Shown: in pieces, positions 14,771 through 36,362 of the stretch
Position numbering within the stretch: position 1 is the stretch's first letter
Layout: the number at the start of each line of letters is the position of its first letter
From: Engraulis encrasicolus
Taxonomy: Eukaryota > Chordata > Actinopteri > Clupeiformes > Engraulidae
Reading direction: 5' to 3'
Length of the DNA stretch: 64,000 nucleotides
Assembly: GCF_034702125.1 (NCBI RefSeq)
Contig: NC_085878.1
Location: 18,792,057 to 18,856,056, forward strand
Translations under genes and position numbers: made by a program
The notes under the pieces: model-generated
Seen by the model: the letters and a program-made list of their open reading frames with translations, nothing else
Told to the model about the DNA's origin: nothing
Databases searched by the model: none

Positions 14771-16156
14771 GACAAATCTATTCATGTTGGTTTTGACAGC
14801 TTTACAATAAATACTTAAAATGTTAAAGGGCAGTCTCATAATGGTCATTGTTGTTTTTCCATTTGTGGGGCTGGGATGACAGGAAGGTCAGTCCTGTCCA
14901 CTGGGAGAAATTAAAAAATATAAACATTTCCTTCCCCGTCATAGCCAGGCAAAATCCAAAGGAAAAAAATATATGTGTATATATTAGTTGAAAGCAAAAG
15001 AATAAGAACACCTTTCATTTTGAAAGCAGGAATCATTTTACATGCATAAAATAAGAGTCCTTGCCACATCCATTTGAGTTCTATTAAGACAGTTCATGTT
15101 AATGTGTGTGCTTCCTTGATGCAGAAAAATGTATATCCCAATCAGTCGACAGGGCATAACACTTGCTAGTATTTCAGTCTGCCGTGTTTTTCTTTCTTTT
15201 CCTAACACCCTGTGTGTTTGTACGAGAGGACAAGCTGCTATGACAAAATAGCAAAACTGTTGCAAGAATCCAATACAAAGTGGTCTGATCATTGGAGGTT
15301 ATGCGTTTGTGTGCGTGTTCTCAATAATGATGCAGGTTACCGCCAAAACATGAATTCTCACTTTAACCGTGCTGTCAGTAGTGAGAAAGTGGACAACCTG
15401 ATGAACACACTACACAACATTCCCCTTCACTAGTCGGAAGAGGAGAGAGGACCACAACGTACATACACAACAAACAAAAAATTAGTGCACAAGCACATTT
15501 TTCCAAGATACCCTAATTCAATGACTCAAACGTCAGCCATCAGCAAGATGTATTGCATATTTGTCTTTTTAAATTATAGACCTCTCGCCAATAAAGATCA
15601 TGGTAAATCCATCACTTACCAAGGTCACTGACAATATTTCATATTCAGGCATAGATCAGTCATGTTATTGAAATGCCAGACTGACAACCGGACAATCGAA
15701 AAATAAAGCTTGAAAAAAAGAATGTTTTGTAATGCTGTCCATTAAGAACATGATACCGTTTTAAAATACAAAAGGAATCCATGATACCATGGTGTTGCTA
15801 AACAGGGGTTTAGTTATATACTTACAGAATACACTTTAAAAAAATGTAAGGGAAAAAATAAGAAAACGTTTGAAATAAAGACCAAAAAGTATCTGGGTAT
15901 ACCCCACATTACAGTGCTTCTTGCTGAAAAAAAGTCTCCAAGAGAAAAGAAAAAAAAAACTGTCTGAATCTTTGTTGATGTCTACAGAGGTAAGGATAGG
16001 CAGACGGGGAGGAAACAGTCATCCCATGCCTGTGACTGATGTCTTTCGCTCCCACGTCTGCTCTGAATGGACACATGACCTTTGTCAGTCAGCATTGTAT
16101 GGGTCTTTTCAGCAGAAGTATGGTCTTCTGTAGCTCTGGGGGAGGAAGGAGCCCTC

Positions 16157-25631
<9,475 letters not shown>

Positions 25632-25906
25632 CTTGCCAACTCTCTGCTACTAGGAAGTGGTCTACGGAAGCCTGAATGTACATTCATGTTCCTGTTTATC
25701 AATGGCCATCAGTTCACGTCAGCGACAAAGGGCCCCAAATATGTAGCCTACAGCAGCAATAGTTAATAAAGTTAAATAAAGGAAAAATACAAAAAACACA
25801 CATGTCTTTAAACCTCTTCTCAAGACGGAAGAGTGGTAAGTTGTCAGAGTAAAATAAATTGTCTTTTTTGTGGCCCTGAAGGTGTGCAAGTTGCCTCAGG
25901 TAAGTT

Positions 25907-26308
25907 AACCTGGTTCTCACGCATAAATTCACTTGGGGCAGGGGTGGGGAACATATGTCTAGAGGGCCGTTTGCGGCCCTTGAGGCTGTTTTATCCGGCC
26001 CCCGATATAATTTCAATATATACATTTTGTACATTATATTTATTTTAAATATGACATATTTTGTAAAGGAATCTTAGAAAATGCATTTGCATAGCCTAGG
26101 CTACTATTACGGTAAGTTAAGTTATAGGCCTATTCAGGGACCTTAGAGAAGGTGGTGTTACAGGCCTAAAGTGAAGGGGGAAATCCTGGTTTGTGTTCAT
26201 AGTTCGGCCCTCTGAGGACTTGTACGGCCCTCGGATGAATTTGAAGTGGCCCTTCGAATGAAAAAGGTTCCCCACCCCTGACTTAGGGTCTGCGTGAGAA
26301 CCAGGCAA
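25907..26308. mobile_element. Outer TIR element with 10-bp flanking repeats, interrupted by a hAT MITE
   Basis: The ends CCTGGTTCTCACGC (25909-25922) and GCGTGAGAACCAGG are perfect inverse copies. Identical 10-bp direct repeats CAGGTAAGTT flank it at 25897-25906 and 26309-26318. The same terminal word recurs at about 59770 (GCGTGAGAACCAGG). A second element (25939-26280) is inserted inside. It lies just upstream of arfgap2. Confidence 0.7.
25939..26280. mobile_element. hAT-type MITE nested in the element at 25907-26308
   Basis: Begins CAGGGGTGGGGAAC and ends GTTCCCCACCCCTG, a perfect 14-bp inverted repeat of hAT type. It is flanked by ACTTGGGG (25931-25938) and ACTTAGGG (26281-26288), an 8-bp duplication with one mismatch. 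It is 342 bp long, with repeated CGGCCC words inside and no coding capacity. Confidence 0.9.
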
Positions 26309-26318
26309 CAGGTAAGTT

Positions 26319-28210
26319 GCATCCAACATTTCCATTGTGGCTTTCTAACCAACATTTGCTTTTTGTTGTCTGACTTGCTTTTTTAGTTGTCCCCCAGGGT
26401 GGATTTGCTTGGGGGTTGTAGAAGTAGCTTATGCCTTATGCCCGAGGCTACAAATCATCTAACAGAAGACCATGGAGTCCTCATTTTCTTAACTAAAATG
26501 ACACTTGAGGGGTAGGCCTACCTATTAGCAGGTTTACAACTTCCTAGGTTAACGAGGCCATGTTCTTGGAATGCCCCCCAAGCGCATCATGACCCTCTGT
26601 CTCTGTCTGTTTGTCCACCCTTGCCTCTGTGTGTTTGTCTCATCTGCAGGGGGAGCCAAACACACACAAAGAGCCACATAATACAACAGCTCTGCATTGT
26701 GTCATACATACTCTGTGACAAACACACCTGTGTCACGTGACGTGACATAAAAGTGCCATGCAGCTGTGACGGATACCTACTAGTAGAGTGGTGGAAGAAC
26801 GAAATGAGTCTCTGTAACACTGTGCTATGAGTCTGGACCTTTAGCTCATCAGTATCGTACTGTGGCTCCCATGCCAAAATGGAGCTTTGATTGGGAGGTC
26901 AAGAGTTCGAGCCCAGTGGCGGGCTGCGCAGGAAGACCTCGACACAGCGTTGAACAGGTTGCCATCTCTGACTTTCTCAAGAGGGATGAGGAAGCGCATA
27001 ACGTGATTTCACACTGATTAAAATCCTTTGAACTTCAAATGAAATTCCCGGGTTCCTTTTCCGTTCATGCCGAGCAACATTGGCTGTGCGTCAATAGTAG
27101 AATTGGTACCTGACCCTTCATAGATAGCTGACATAAAGGTGCACCTCCCGCATAGTTCCAAGCAACTTCCAAAACAAGCATAATTTGAACCGAGGGAAGG
27201 AGTGTAATAACACTTGTGGACTGACAGATCAGTTGACATCAACCAATTGGTCTTGAATTTTACATTTTTAAAAGTGAAAGTGAAAGCTCAACTGGGAAAC
27301 TCCCATTGTCATTGTGACACAGCACACAAGTGCACACTGCACACAACAAAATTGCATTTATGCCTCACCCGTGTAAGGGGGAAGCCCCCAATGGCGCCTG
27401 AAAAGGAGCAGTAGGGACAGTACCGTGCTCAGGGTACCTCAGTCATGAAGGAGGAAGGGGAGAGCACTGATTAATTACTCCCCCCACCAACCTGGCAAGT
27501 CGGGAGTTTTGACTATCTTACCGCTTACCCAGCCTGCCATTTTTGCCAGTGAATATGTATTATAGTGTGTGGTTTGATGCACAACGTTTTAAGACCAATA
27601 TATTGGCCTAAATGGAAACTGGCTATAAAACTGTACGCATTTAACTTATCTGTTTTACATATTGTATTTTGGTATTGATCAATTGTTTTTCATCCCACTA
27701 TCGTTCACCAAACCATCAAAACCCCTGTCCGGATTACGTTCGATTCCACCACAATTACATGACTAAAATTTAAATTTAGACATATCTAATGTAATGGGTG
27801 GACGGGACTATAGAGGGTGTGTCAAACTATTACATTAGGCAGCATTTTCAAAGAACCAATTCCCAAGAACAAATGATGCTGCTTATTCAAGATTGTGATG
27901 ACCATGGAGCAAAAGCTCTTGTGCTGTCATATCTGTAAGCGACTTTAAGTCTTTAAACGATTGTTATACATCTGTCACAGTTTCCAAATTACATTTTTGT
28001 GACACAGTAACACCAGGTTCATCGTAGGTATTGTACACAAAACAGGTTTACTGTTTCCTCCCATGTCATTATTTACTTTCAGATGCAGAACATAATTGGT
28101 TCGTGTAAACTGTGAGAGTGAACGCATTTACCAGAAATCTTGTCAGACCTGTTGAAGAGTACCACCTCCACATTTTTCTGTAGAGCGAGAACAGAAGCAC
28201 TCCAGTCATC
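26319..28210. other. Intergenic DNA between arfgap2 and the ZP gene
   Basis: I see no exon. It contains a repeat copy at 27301-27367 and a possible SINE box-B remnant (AGTTCGAGCCC) near 26900. The arfgap2 and ZP genes are divergent, but about 2.6 kb separates their start codons, so a shared promoter is not obvious. Confidence 0.6.
27301..27367 (+). repeat. Interspersed repeat (partner at 11483-11575)
   Basis: Matches the reverse complement of 11483-11575 at high identity. The homologous flanks may extend to about 27500, where GCCTGAAAAGGAGCAGTAGG-type sequence looks repetitive, but no second copy of that part is in the window. Confidence 0.65.
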
Positions 28211-31200
28211 ATGGCGTATTTGTTGGTGTTTGTACTTTTCTTGCTTTTACCCACTCAAACTAAAGCCAGCGACTTTCTTGGGAATTCACTGAGTTTCTCA
28301 GTTGGAAAAGAGAACCTTGATGGCTCCCTGGAGGTATGTGTAATATACTTTTTATATTTTTGTTCTACTGCTCTGTTAAAAATAATTAGTGTCAAACAAT
28401 GTTTCAGTGTGGCATATTTCAAATCAAATCATATTCTGCACAATGAAAGTTTGAAGGACTGTTTTCCATGGTATTTGTGTGTGTTGATGTATGTTGGTGT
28501 GCTGGCAGGTGAATATTCGTTACAGGGAGTACAGGAACGAAAGCTGTGGCAGCGAGCACATCAACTGGCTGTGTCAGAGCGGAGACTGTGGAGCTCAGAC
28601 TCAGTCAGACGTGCTCTCCACTGAAGACAGCTCAGGCAATGATGCATGGTGCCAGTCTGATGGGTACATGACAAGGAAAGTGACCTCTGATTCTACTTTT
28701 CTTTTAAGGTAAAATGTCACGCTGCTGGACATTGTACAAAGTTGGCTACTCTATTGTGGGCTAACGGCTGTGTAATGAAAACCATCATTGATTATTTAAT
28801 CCATTGGTCTACTAACACCGCTTCCCTTGTTGAGACGTTGTAGATAATGGCAACATGTGTAATCAACACAAACACTCAAAAACCTGAACATTGTCACACA
28901 AAAATGTAGTTATTCCATTGTTGATAACGGTGAGATGCATATTTATTTTGGGCCTCTGGATACAAGTTATCTCAAGTCCTGTGACACTGTCACATGTTTC
29001 TTCACAGTTTGTGATGATGGAAGAGAAGAGACATTGAATCCAACTGCTTGTGATTTGGTGTCCGGTCAAAGAGTACGAACTAGAAAGTGAAGGGGTGGTT
29101 GTATGGATGGCTACCAGAGATATAGCCTAACTACTAGGAGATATTCTTTTATTTCTGTCTTTTATCAACACATTAAACACACAACTTTTGAGGCATTGGA
29201 GCAGTGCTGTCTCATCATCACTCATAATGATCACATTTACAAGGTTCAAATTCACAACAAAGTCAGTGAGTCTATTTTATTTTGAGTAGTACTTTTTTAA
29301 AAGCACATTGTGTGCTTCTGAATTAATGCCAGAGGCAATCTCACATGTTTAAGTATTTCAGCAACTAAAATTTACTCAAGCCCAATTAATGTTGACGAAC
29401 AAGAAGGTATAGGTGGAGCCAGTATTTGAGCAGACCTGTGCCTGGTCTCCCATACTGGCTCCACCTGCAGGCACAGGAATGTCAAATCAAGTGTCACCTT
29501 GGTTACTTTCTTTTGGGTTTGTCCGTGACCAGTCAAAGTTTGCAGGTGTGGTGAAGAGTAATGAGCAGACAAACCCATTTTCATAATTTATTATTTTTAG
29601 AAGTTACAATAGGTGCACCCAAATGTCCAAATCTGCTAGCCAGGAAGCCATAGAGGTAACAATGACAGTATAATGGCAATGATGAGTTGACCCCAAAGAT
29701 AAGGAGTGTACAACTCTATATCATTTACTCCATTTTGCTGTACACATTGAGTCACGACTTTCTTTGCACAAGATGAAGAAGTGATGTCACACTGTAAATA
29801 GTGCACACTAACACAAAAAACTCACAGTTACTAATGGCAGTATGGCTGCCGCCCCCTCAGCAGTCCAGAGATATACAGGCCCATCTAGGTCATGGTTCTC
29901 CATTAGGCTAGGACTGCAGACACCTTTTGAATGAAAACTCACAGTATTTTCAAGGTATATGTAACACTTACTTACAGTACTCCTCACTTACCTATTTCCT
30001 AAAAATGAATACTGAATAATTATCCTTCTGCCTACAGAAGGTGCCAGAGGCGTACTGTTCTTTTGTATTTTGCCCGTCCTTTTGTGTGTCATCACAGGTT
30101 CTTAGTTTGCGCTGTAGTTTTTGAAAGGGTGAACGGATTTTGACTAAATGCAAAATTCAGGCAACATAACTGTCACTTTACGGGATTGCATAAGTGTATG
30201 CTGTTTTGGAAAAGAGCTTAATCGATTAACTGATTAATATTTGATAGTCAATACTTTCAATATGGAGTGGTGGAAACAAAATTAAGACAATTAGCTCTAC
30301 ACGTTTTAACAGTGAATGTTTTGATCCTAAAATTACCATTGATGTTGTGAAATTCCTTTTGCAAAGTGTAGTTCACAGTCCTTTACCCTTGAATGTGCCA
30401 TTTGCTTCTCAAAGGGACACAGGATGCTGCTGGGGTTCAAATGTACACGGAGCCCATGAGTGGACAGCAGATACCCTGGTGAACGTGGGAACACGGTCAG
30501 ATACACACAAGCCAAACAGATCACCAGTGTCTGCGACTGTACCAAGACTGCGGTATGCCCTCTACATACTGTATGTAAAATAAAAATGTTTAGCATGTTG
30601 CTCAACCTGAAGACATGTTAACAATGTATTTATTTGTTTTATGAAGAGTCCCTCAGAATTGTGTCATGGAAATCAAACTGCTGGCCCATGACCCTGATGG
30701 CGACAATGTAAAATGCAAGTTTTCCAGACTGGCAGGAGAAGCCTGTGCATCCTGTCACGCTCATCCAAACTTCAACCTGGACGAGGTCTAATTTAAAGCA
30801 TTCTTAATCTGAATTTTCATAAAACTTGTTTTCTGTTCTTGAACCTGACATAACCGTATGATATAACATCTGTGTAACAGGAGCTTTGCGTTCTACGTGG
30901 GAATGGCTCTGTACCTATTGGAACCCATGTGTTTGAGATGGTCTTAGAAGATTATCCCACAAAGGACATCACCATTATGAACATCAATGGGACATCTCTC
31001 AGCAAGAGTAGCCTCAATGCCAGTGCAATGACAAATCCAGCACCGATAAGTCAGGTCCCACTGCAGTTTACACTTGAGGGTAATAATATTTAAATATTAT
31101 TGCAATTTTCTGCAATGTGTTTTAACCCAGTAAGACATGGCACCTGTTAAAAATAAGCTGTTACCAACATGGCAATGATCAAGGCGTAATGCATTACTAA

Positions 31201-33288
31201 AGGCCCTGTGTACTGTCATAGTGGTGTAGTACTATGGTAGTAAAGTTTTCCAGTGACTATTACAGCGTTCCATTTGTGGAACGGTGTGCGTTGAGAGGCT
31301 ACGAAGCAATAGTGTTACAGTATAATATGTAAACAACATGTTGCATCTGACGGATGTCAAGTAGCAACTTGACCAGGTTTACAAATAAGAATATTGTAAC
31401 TATGGAAGGTGATTTGATAAAGCCTTATATCATATGAGTGGTGTGAGTGTTACTTGTGACACATCTAAAACTACTTTGGTCTTTTAGTTCTTTCTCCATC
31501 TGAAAACTGTGTGAGTGGCGCAACAAGGCCTCAGTTCCTGACTCCAACACCTTCTCATGGAGAAGTTCAAGTCACAGCAGTGGGCCACATGCACCAGCTG
31601 AGCATCCGAGCCCAGTCGACAGAGAGCAGGTTAGCATATGCTATAGGTGTTGGGACAATAGCCTACAAAACAACATTTGAAAATATTGCTTTGATTGCTC
31701 AATGTAGTGTATTCTTTCTGTGAAGATATTTAACAATTTGCGTAAATGTGCCTACATTTAAAAAAAAATGTTTAAGCATCTGAATGCACATTTTTTACTG
31801 TTATGATTTTGAAAATCTACAGTTTCTTGAGAAATCTTGCTAACAATAGGCCTTCTGTCCTCTCAACAGAATAGTGGACTTCCAGATTAGTGGACCTTGC
31901 AATATGTCCAAATCCCTGCTCATGGAGGAGAATGGTGTTGCTGTGGCAACAGTGGAATGGATGCCTCATCAGAGTGATCTGCATCACTCCATCCCAGTGT
32001 GCTTCACTGCAGACACAGAGGCCAGGTGACAAGGATCACTTCCTTACCCTAGCTTTTCCTCCAATTGAGTTATTCTCTCTATTTATCTCACTATGCCTCT
32101 TTGTGTGTGTTTGTCATTGTAGCCAGTCAGAGATGAGGTGTGTTGTGCTGACGGTAAAACAGTCTCTGCCCCTGTCAGGTTAGTTTTTAAACTGTGGAGC
32201 CATTAAAATGATATGCGACTAAAACAAATGTCTCTTTAAGAGGACAGATTTAACACTGGAAATTGTTTTTTGTTTATTGTTCATTTTGTTCTTATTGTTC
32301 AATTTTAGGTATAGGAAAGGTGACTTGCGAAGGTAATATAATCGACGTAAGTGTGAGCAAAGCGTCCATACCAGGCATAGACCAGGAATGGCTGCGCCTG
32401 AATGACCCTTCCTGCTCCCTGGCATCAAACGATACCCATGTTATGGCCACAATATCCATTAACACCTGTGGGACAGTTATGGAGGTACAGCTCAAGTACT
32501 GGTTTACTTTCTTCCTCTCTGAATATCAAGTCAATTCATGCATGGTATGACAACAATCTTGATATTGATTTCTTCACAGGAGGAAGGTGATTTCCTTGTT
32601 TTCAAAAACATGATCACCTCATTCAATAACCCCAATTCAGTCATCACAAGAAGGCGACGGGTCACGATCGACTTCCAGTGCCAGTACCCCAAGGTGGCCA
32701 GCGTTCACAGCCATTATTTGAACACCAAATCTGACTACATTTTCACAGAGGGCAGCTTTGGAAGCTTTGGCTACAACTTCGAGATCTTCTCGGACAGCAC
32801 CTTTAGCACTGCCATAGCCCCTGAGACGTACCCAGTGGAGTACGAGATGATGCAGATGATCTACATGGGGATCAAGTCGCACTCTGCACTTCCTGATACC
32901 AAGCTGTTTGTGGACTCATGCAGAGCCACGCCCACTACCAATCCAAAGAGTACTGTCTACTATGACCTAATCAAAAATGGGTAAGGTTTCTTAAGCCAAC
33001 TTCTATTGTACTTCTTCATGTTCCAATGTTAATGTTATTAAATTACAATGCTCACATGTTTCCCTTTCGTATACTAAAATAATCATTCTACCTGAAGGTG
33101 CCTTGAAGACGAAACCGTGAAAACATATCCAGGGGGTTCAACTACTTTTGATTTTGAGATCCAAGCCTTCAAGTTCACTGGAGATTTTGATGAGGTATGC
33201 ACAACCAACATCTATGTATGTATGTATGTATGTATGTATGTATGTATGTATGTATGTATGTATGTATGTATGTATGTATGTATGTATG

Positions 33289-33372
<84 letters not shown>

Positions 33373-34316
33373 ATGTTTGCTGATCTAATGTATCTACTGT
33401 ACCTACATAAGAATGAGAACCCTTCTGAGTGTTCAATACCTCACTCTATCTACTGTATGACTATCAATAGAATAGCATAGTGGTTAACAACCTTTTTCTT
33501 AAGGGACCCATATTTTTACCATTGTAAACATTTGGTGACCTCCCCACAGCATGCTGCACGACAGGCGTTCATGTTACACACTCCGTTCTTCATGGTGACT
33601 ACCGTAGCTTATTTATCTATACAAATAGATGTTTCATGTGGTCCTCGAAGTTTTTGGTTTTGTTAGTGCTTTCTTATTTATTTAGCTTCATATTAAAATT
33701 ATCAAAGCCCTTAAAAAAATAAGTGGGCTTGGCCCTGCCGTGGCTCAAGTGATAGGGTACTGCACTGCTACACCGGTGACCAGGTTCGATTCCGGCCTCG
33801 GCCTCCAGCCTTTGCCGACCCTTCCCCGTCTCTCTCTCCCCAATTGCTTTCCTATCGATCTCACTGTCCTGTCATGATTAAAAGGCCAAAAAGTGAAGAA
33901 AAAAAATCAAAAAATCAAATGGGCTCTGTGACCCCTGTGGATGTTTGTGCTATCCCTTAGGGAATCCCGACACACAGAATAGGATCCACTGGTGCAGCAG
34001 TCTCCAGAGGGCTCTGGCACAGACGGTAGCCTACTCCAGATGGCTCTGCCTCTGGCCCAATCTAAACTCCATGTCTCTGTCTCTTCTGTATGTCTGTGTC
34101 CGTCTACCCTTGGACAGGTCTTTATTTCCTGCTCAGTGATTTTGTGTGAGGCAAACAACCCAAATTCCAGATGTGCTCAGGGCTGTGTAAAAGATGCTTC
34201 TCGCAGGCGCAAACGAGAGGGCACAATGGAGACAGCCAGCCACTTTCTGACTCAAGGTCCGTTTCGTGTGCGCAGAGAGAGTCCAGGTAAGTCATTCCTG
34301 CAAACACACACACATT

Positions 34317-34390
<74 letters not shown>

Positions 34391-34711
34391 ATTTTTATGT
34401 GCTCATTGTGCTGCATGTTGCTTCTTTGTGTAGCATGTGGTTCTATTTTTGTTGAAGACAATAAAACAAGTTTGACACAAGACACACAATAGAGTTTGTC
34501 TCATGCATCTTTCTGGTGCTCACTATCATTCTCTTTTGTAGGGATGGTCGATAAGGATTTGAGGGCTGCCTCCAGTTCCAGTGATAAAGCAAATGTCGGC
34601 ACCTATGCTCTCGCCAGTCTTCTGGCGGTCACTCTTGTGCTTCTGGTGGCGGTCATATTCTACCGCCGTCAGAGATACAGAAGCCTCAGCCAGCAAAACC
34701 TTTTGTTTTAA
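28211..34711 (+). CDS. Furin-processed ZP-domain membrane glycoprotein
   Basis: Exons: 28211-28333, 28509-28708, 30415-30552, 30647-30785, 30881-31079, 31488-31629, 31870-32025, 32123-32178, 32309-32484, 32580-32980, 33098-33194, 34118-34286, 34542-34711. They sum to 2,166 nt, giving 721 aa with consistent phases. Residues 1-19 are a signal peptide. Residues 20-384 form a cysteine-containing ectodomain (DPDGDNVKCKF, CASCHAHPNF) that I cannot assign to a named domain. A ZP module runs from about 388 to 632: ZP-N cysteines at VTC391EG, DPSC, NTCG and DFQC, then ZP-C with VDSC, NGC, ISCSVILC, RC and GC. The furin-type site RRRKR is at 638-642, a transmembrane helix at about 686-706 and a short basic tail after it. 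ZP proteins of this layout are cleaved at the furin site and polymerise outside the cell. The exact orthologue is not recognised. Uromodulin- and egg-coat-like relatives are possible. Confidence 0.9.
29411..29466. repeat. Perfect 15-bp inverted repeat (hairpin), ZP gene intron 2
   Basis: AGGTGGAGCCAGTAT (29411-29425) and ATACTGGCTCCACCT (29452-29466) are exact reverse complements separated by 26 bases. A CCTGTGCCTG / CAGGCACAGG pair overlaps the right side. No homology is recognised. Confidence 0.8.
31190..31295 (+). repeat. Interspersed repeat (partner at 1007-1111), ZP gene intron 5
   Basis: About 105 bp homologous to the reverse complement of 1007-1111. It contains CTGTCATAGTGG, TAGTACTATGG and a GGAACGGTGTGCG end. 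Confidence 0.65.
33213..33373. repeat. Compound tetranucleotide array (TATG)n(TCTA)n, ZP gene intron 11
   Basis: About 19 TATG units followed without a gap by about 20 TCTA units, starting 18 bp after the exon 11 donor. The open frames across it are artefacts of the repeat. Confidence 0.97.
33728..33898 (+). mobile_element. tRNA-derived SINE, ZP gene intron 11
   Basis: Box A-like CCGTGGCTCAAGTGATAGGG and box B GGTTCGATTCC (33783-33793), a C/T-rich body with CACTGTCCTGTCATGATTAA, and an A-rich tail. The shorter copy at 7117-7252 shares the head and the CTGTCCTGTC segment. Confidence 0.8.
34324..34389. repeat. (CA)n microsatellite, ZP gene intron 12
   Basis: Over 30 CA units beginning 38 bp after the exon 12 donor. 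Confidence 0.97.
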
Positions 34712-34921
34712 AGCACACTGGCTGTCAATGAGTCTCAGACTGACATACATTACAATAGCTTGGGGTTCACAAAGCAAACTTCTGTACAAGTTTAGGTTTT
34801 TGTTTTTGTGTAGGGAAAACAAATCAAATGGTTAAATACTACTGAACAAGACCGTATGGGTTTAGGTTTCTGTTATGAATTTGCTATGCAGTGACACTGG
34901 CTTTCATGCTTTTTTGGTTAT

Positions 34922-34927
34922 ATTAAA
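34922..34927 (+). terminator. Candidate poly(A) signal of the ZP gene
   Basis: ATTAAA about 210 bp after the stop codon, followed by T/G-rich sequence (TGTTGTATTGTTCTC). It is the common variant hexamer. Confidence 0.5.
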
Positions 34928-35137
34928 CAATAATGAAAATTATTTCACACAATGTTGTATTGTTCTCTTTCAAAGACATCTGACACATTTGGCACACCAT
35001 TTTTTTACGTGTATGATGTTATAATTTACAGACATTTACAAAGAAAATAGGAAACAGCATTTTTACAGTATGAATAATTTGTGGGCACCCCTATGAGATT
35101 CCATCATAAATTGCTGTAGTTTCATTCAGACATATGG

Positions 35138-36362
35138 GTCATTCTACGCTTCGTGTGCGCTTTTGGCAAACGCAAAATGTAAATTATCAGTATTTTTTTT
35201 TCAAATAAATGAGCTAGATGTTTCCATACAAATTGCCAAGCTTAATCTTAAATCATTTGAACAAATACTCTTATGAAAGCAAACATTTGCTTCATTATTT
35301 TGTCAACAGTGTTATGGACAAATACTATGTCATTTCAAGCATATATAAAAAATACTACAGAGTTGAAACAACATACGTTTGAAAGTGCCTTAACAATAAT
35401 GTTGTCATTAATCTGTGCAACTGATATAGAAAATGTGATTGTTGAGCTTCATAAGTAGGATTTTATGATTCACTGTGATACAGACTGACACATGTTTCAT
35501 TATAAATCCCTGTAACGTCTGATTTGAATTTAGTCACCCTCCTTACACAAGACTTCCCTCTCCAGAGATAATCCCTAGTGTCTGTTCATAGGATTTTTCC
35601 AACACATAAGGGATCAATAGCACAAAAATACTTTCAAAACAGTCAACCGTGTTACTCAACTGTGTTACGGTCAACAGTGCAGGGGAACAAGTCGGCACTT
35701 TTTTAGGAGAAAAAACAGCAGACAAACCCATCTCCCTAGAACACTAATTATTTTGTTTGTTTGTCTATCAATATGGAGATACATTGGCAAAAACATACTC
35801 CTCCTCAACTGTCATAGCTGATGCGTAACACCATTGACGGTTACACGGCTTGACATTTCAGCCATTTTCATTGTGTTGTGCTAACTGAGGACCTCAGAAG
35901 TTCCCCCACAACACCAGAGACAGTCTGGGTACAGACTTTGACAACACCTTAATCAATTCATGTATTTGTATGCTTTATCAGTGTTTTTCTACATGTGATT
36001 TCTAATTCAGATTCACACAAAATGGCAATTTTCATGTATAATGCAAAGCACAATGGTCTTTCTGACAGCTTTGTCATATTGTGATGATTATTGTGAATCA
36101 ACATTGGCCAAAACATATTTCTTTACATGCTAATACGAAAACTGAATCTGACATTTGGAAAACAGGACGGCATGAAAACGCCCAAAACTAGTATTAAATA
36201 TTCATTCTTGCTGAGGGAAGTAATGTTATGTTTTGACTGTTTGTATTATATGACAGATAAATGTGTGCTAATGTCCAAAACATCATTGGATGCAGTTAAT
36301 AGTTAATGGAATTGGCAAATAATGTTCACCGACTTAAAAGCGCACACGAATCGTAGAATGAC
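35138..36362. mobile_element. 1.2-kb element with GTCATTCTACG terminal inverted repeats
   Basis: The left end GTCATTCTACGCTTCGTGTG and the right-end inverse GTCATTCTACGATTCGTGTG match at 19 of 20 bases, and the pairing continues through GCGCTTTT. The interior is AT-rich with no convincing coding sequence. No clear target duplication is visible. It lies immediately downstream of the ZP gene. Confidence 0.75.

Noticed and set aside
33117..33480. Open frames rich in MYVC and YLSI repeats
   Set aside because: These are readings of the (TATG)n(TCTA)n array in ZP gene intron 11. Only 33098-33194 is exon.
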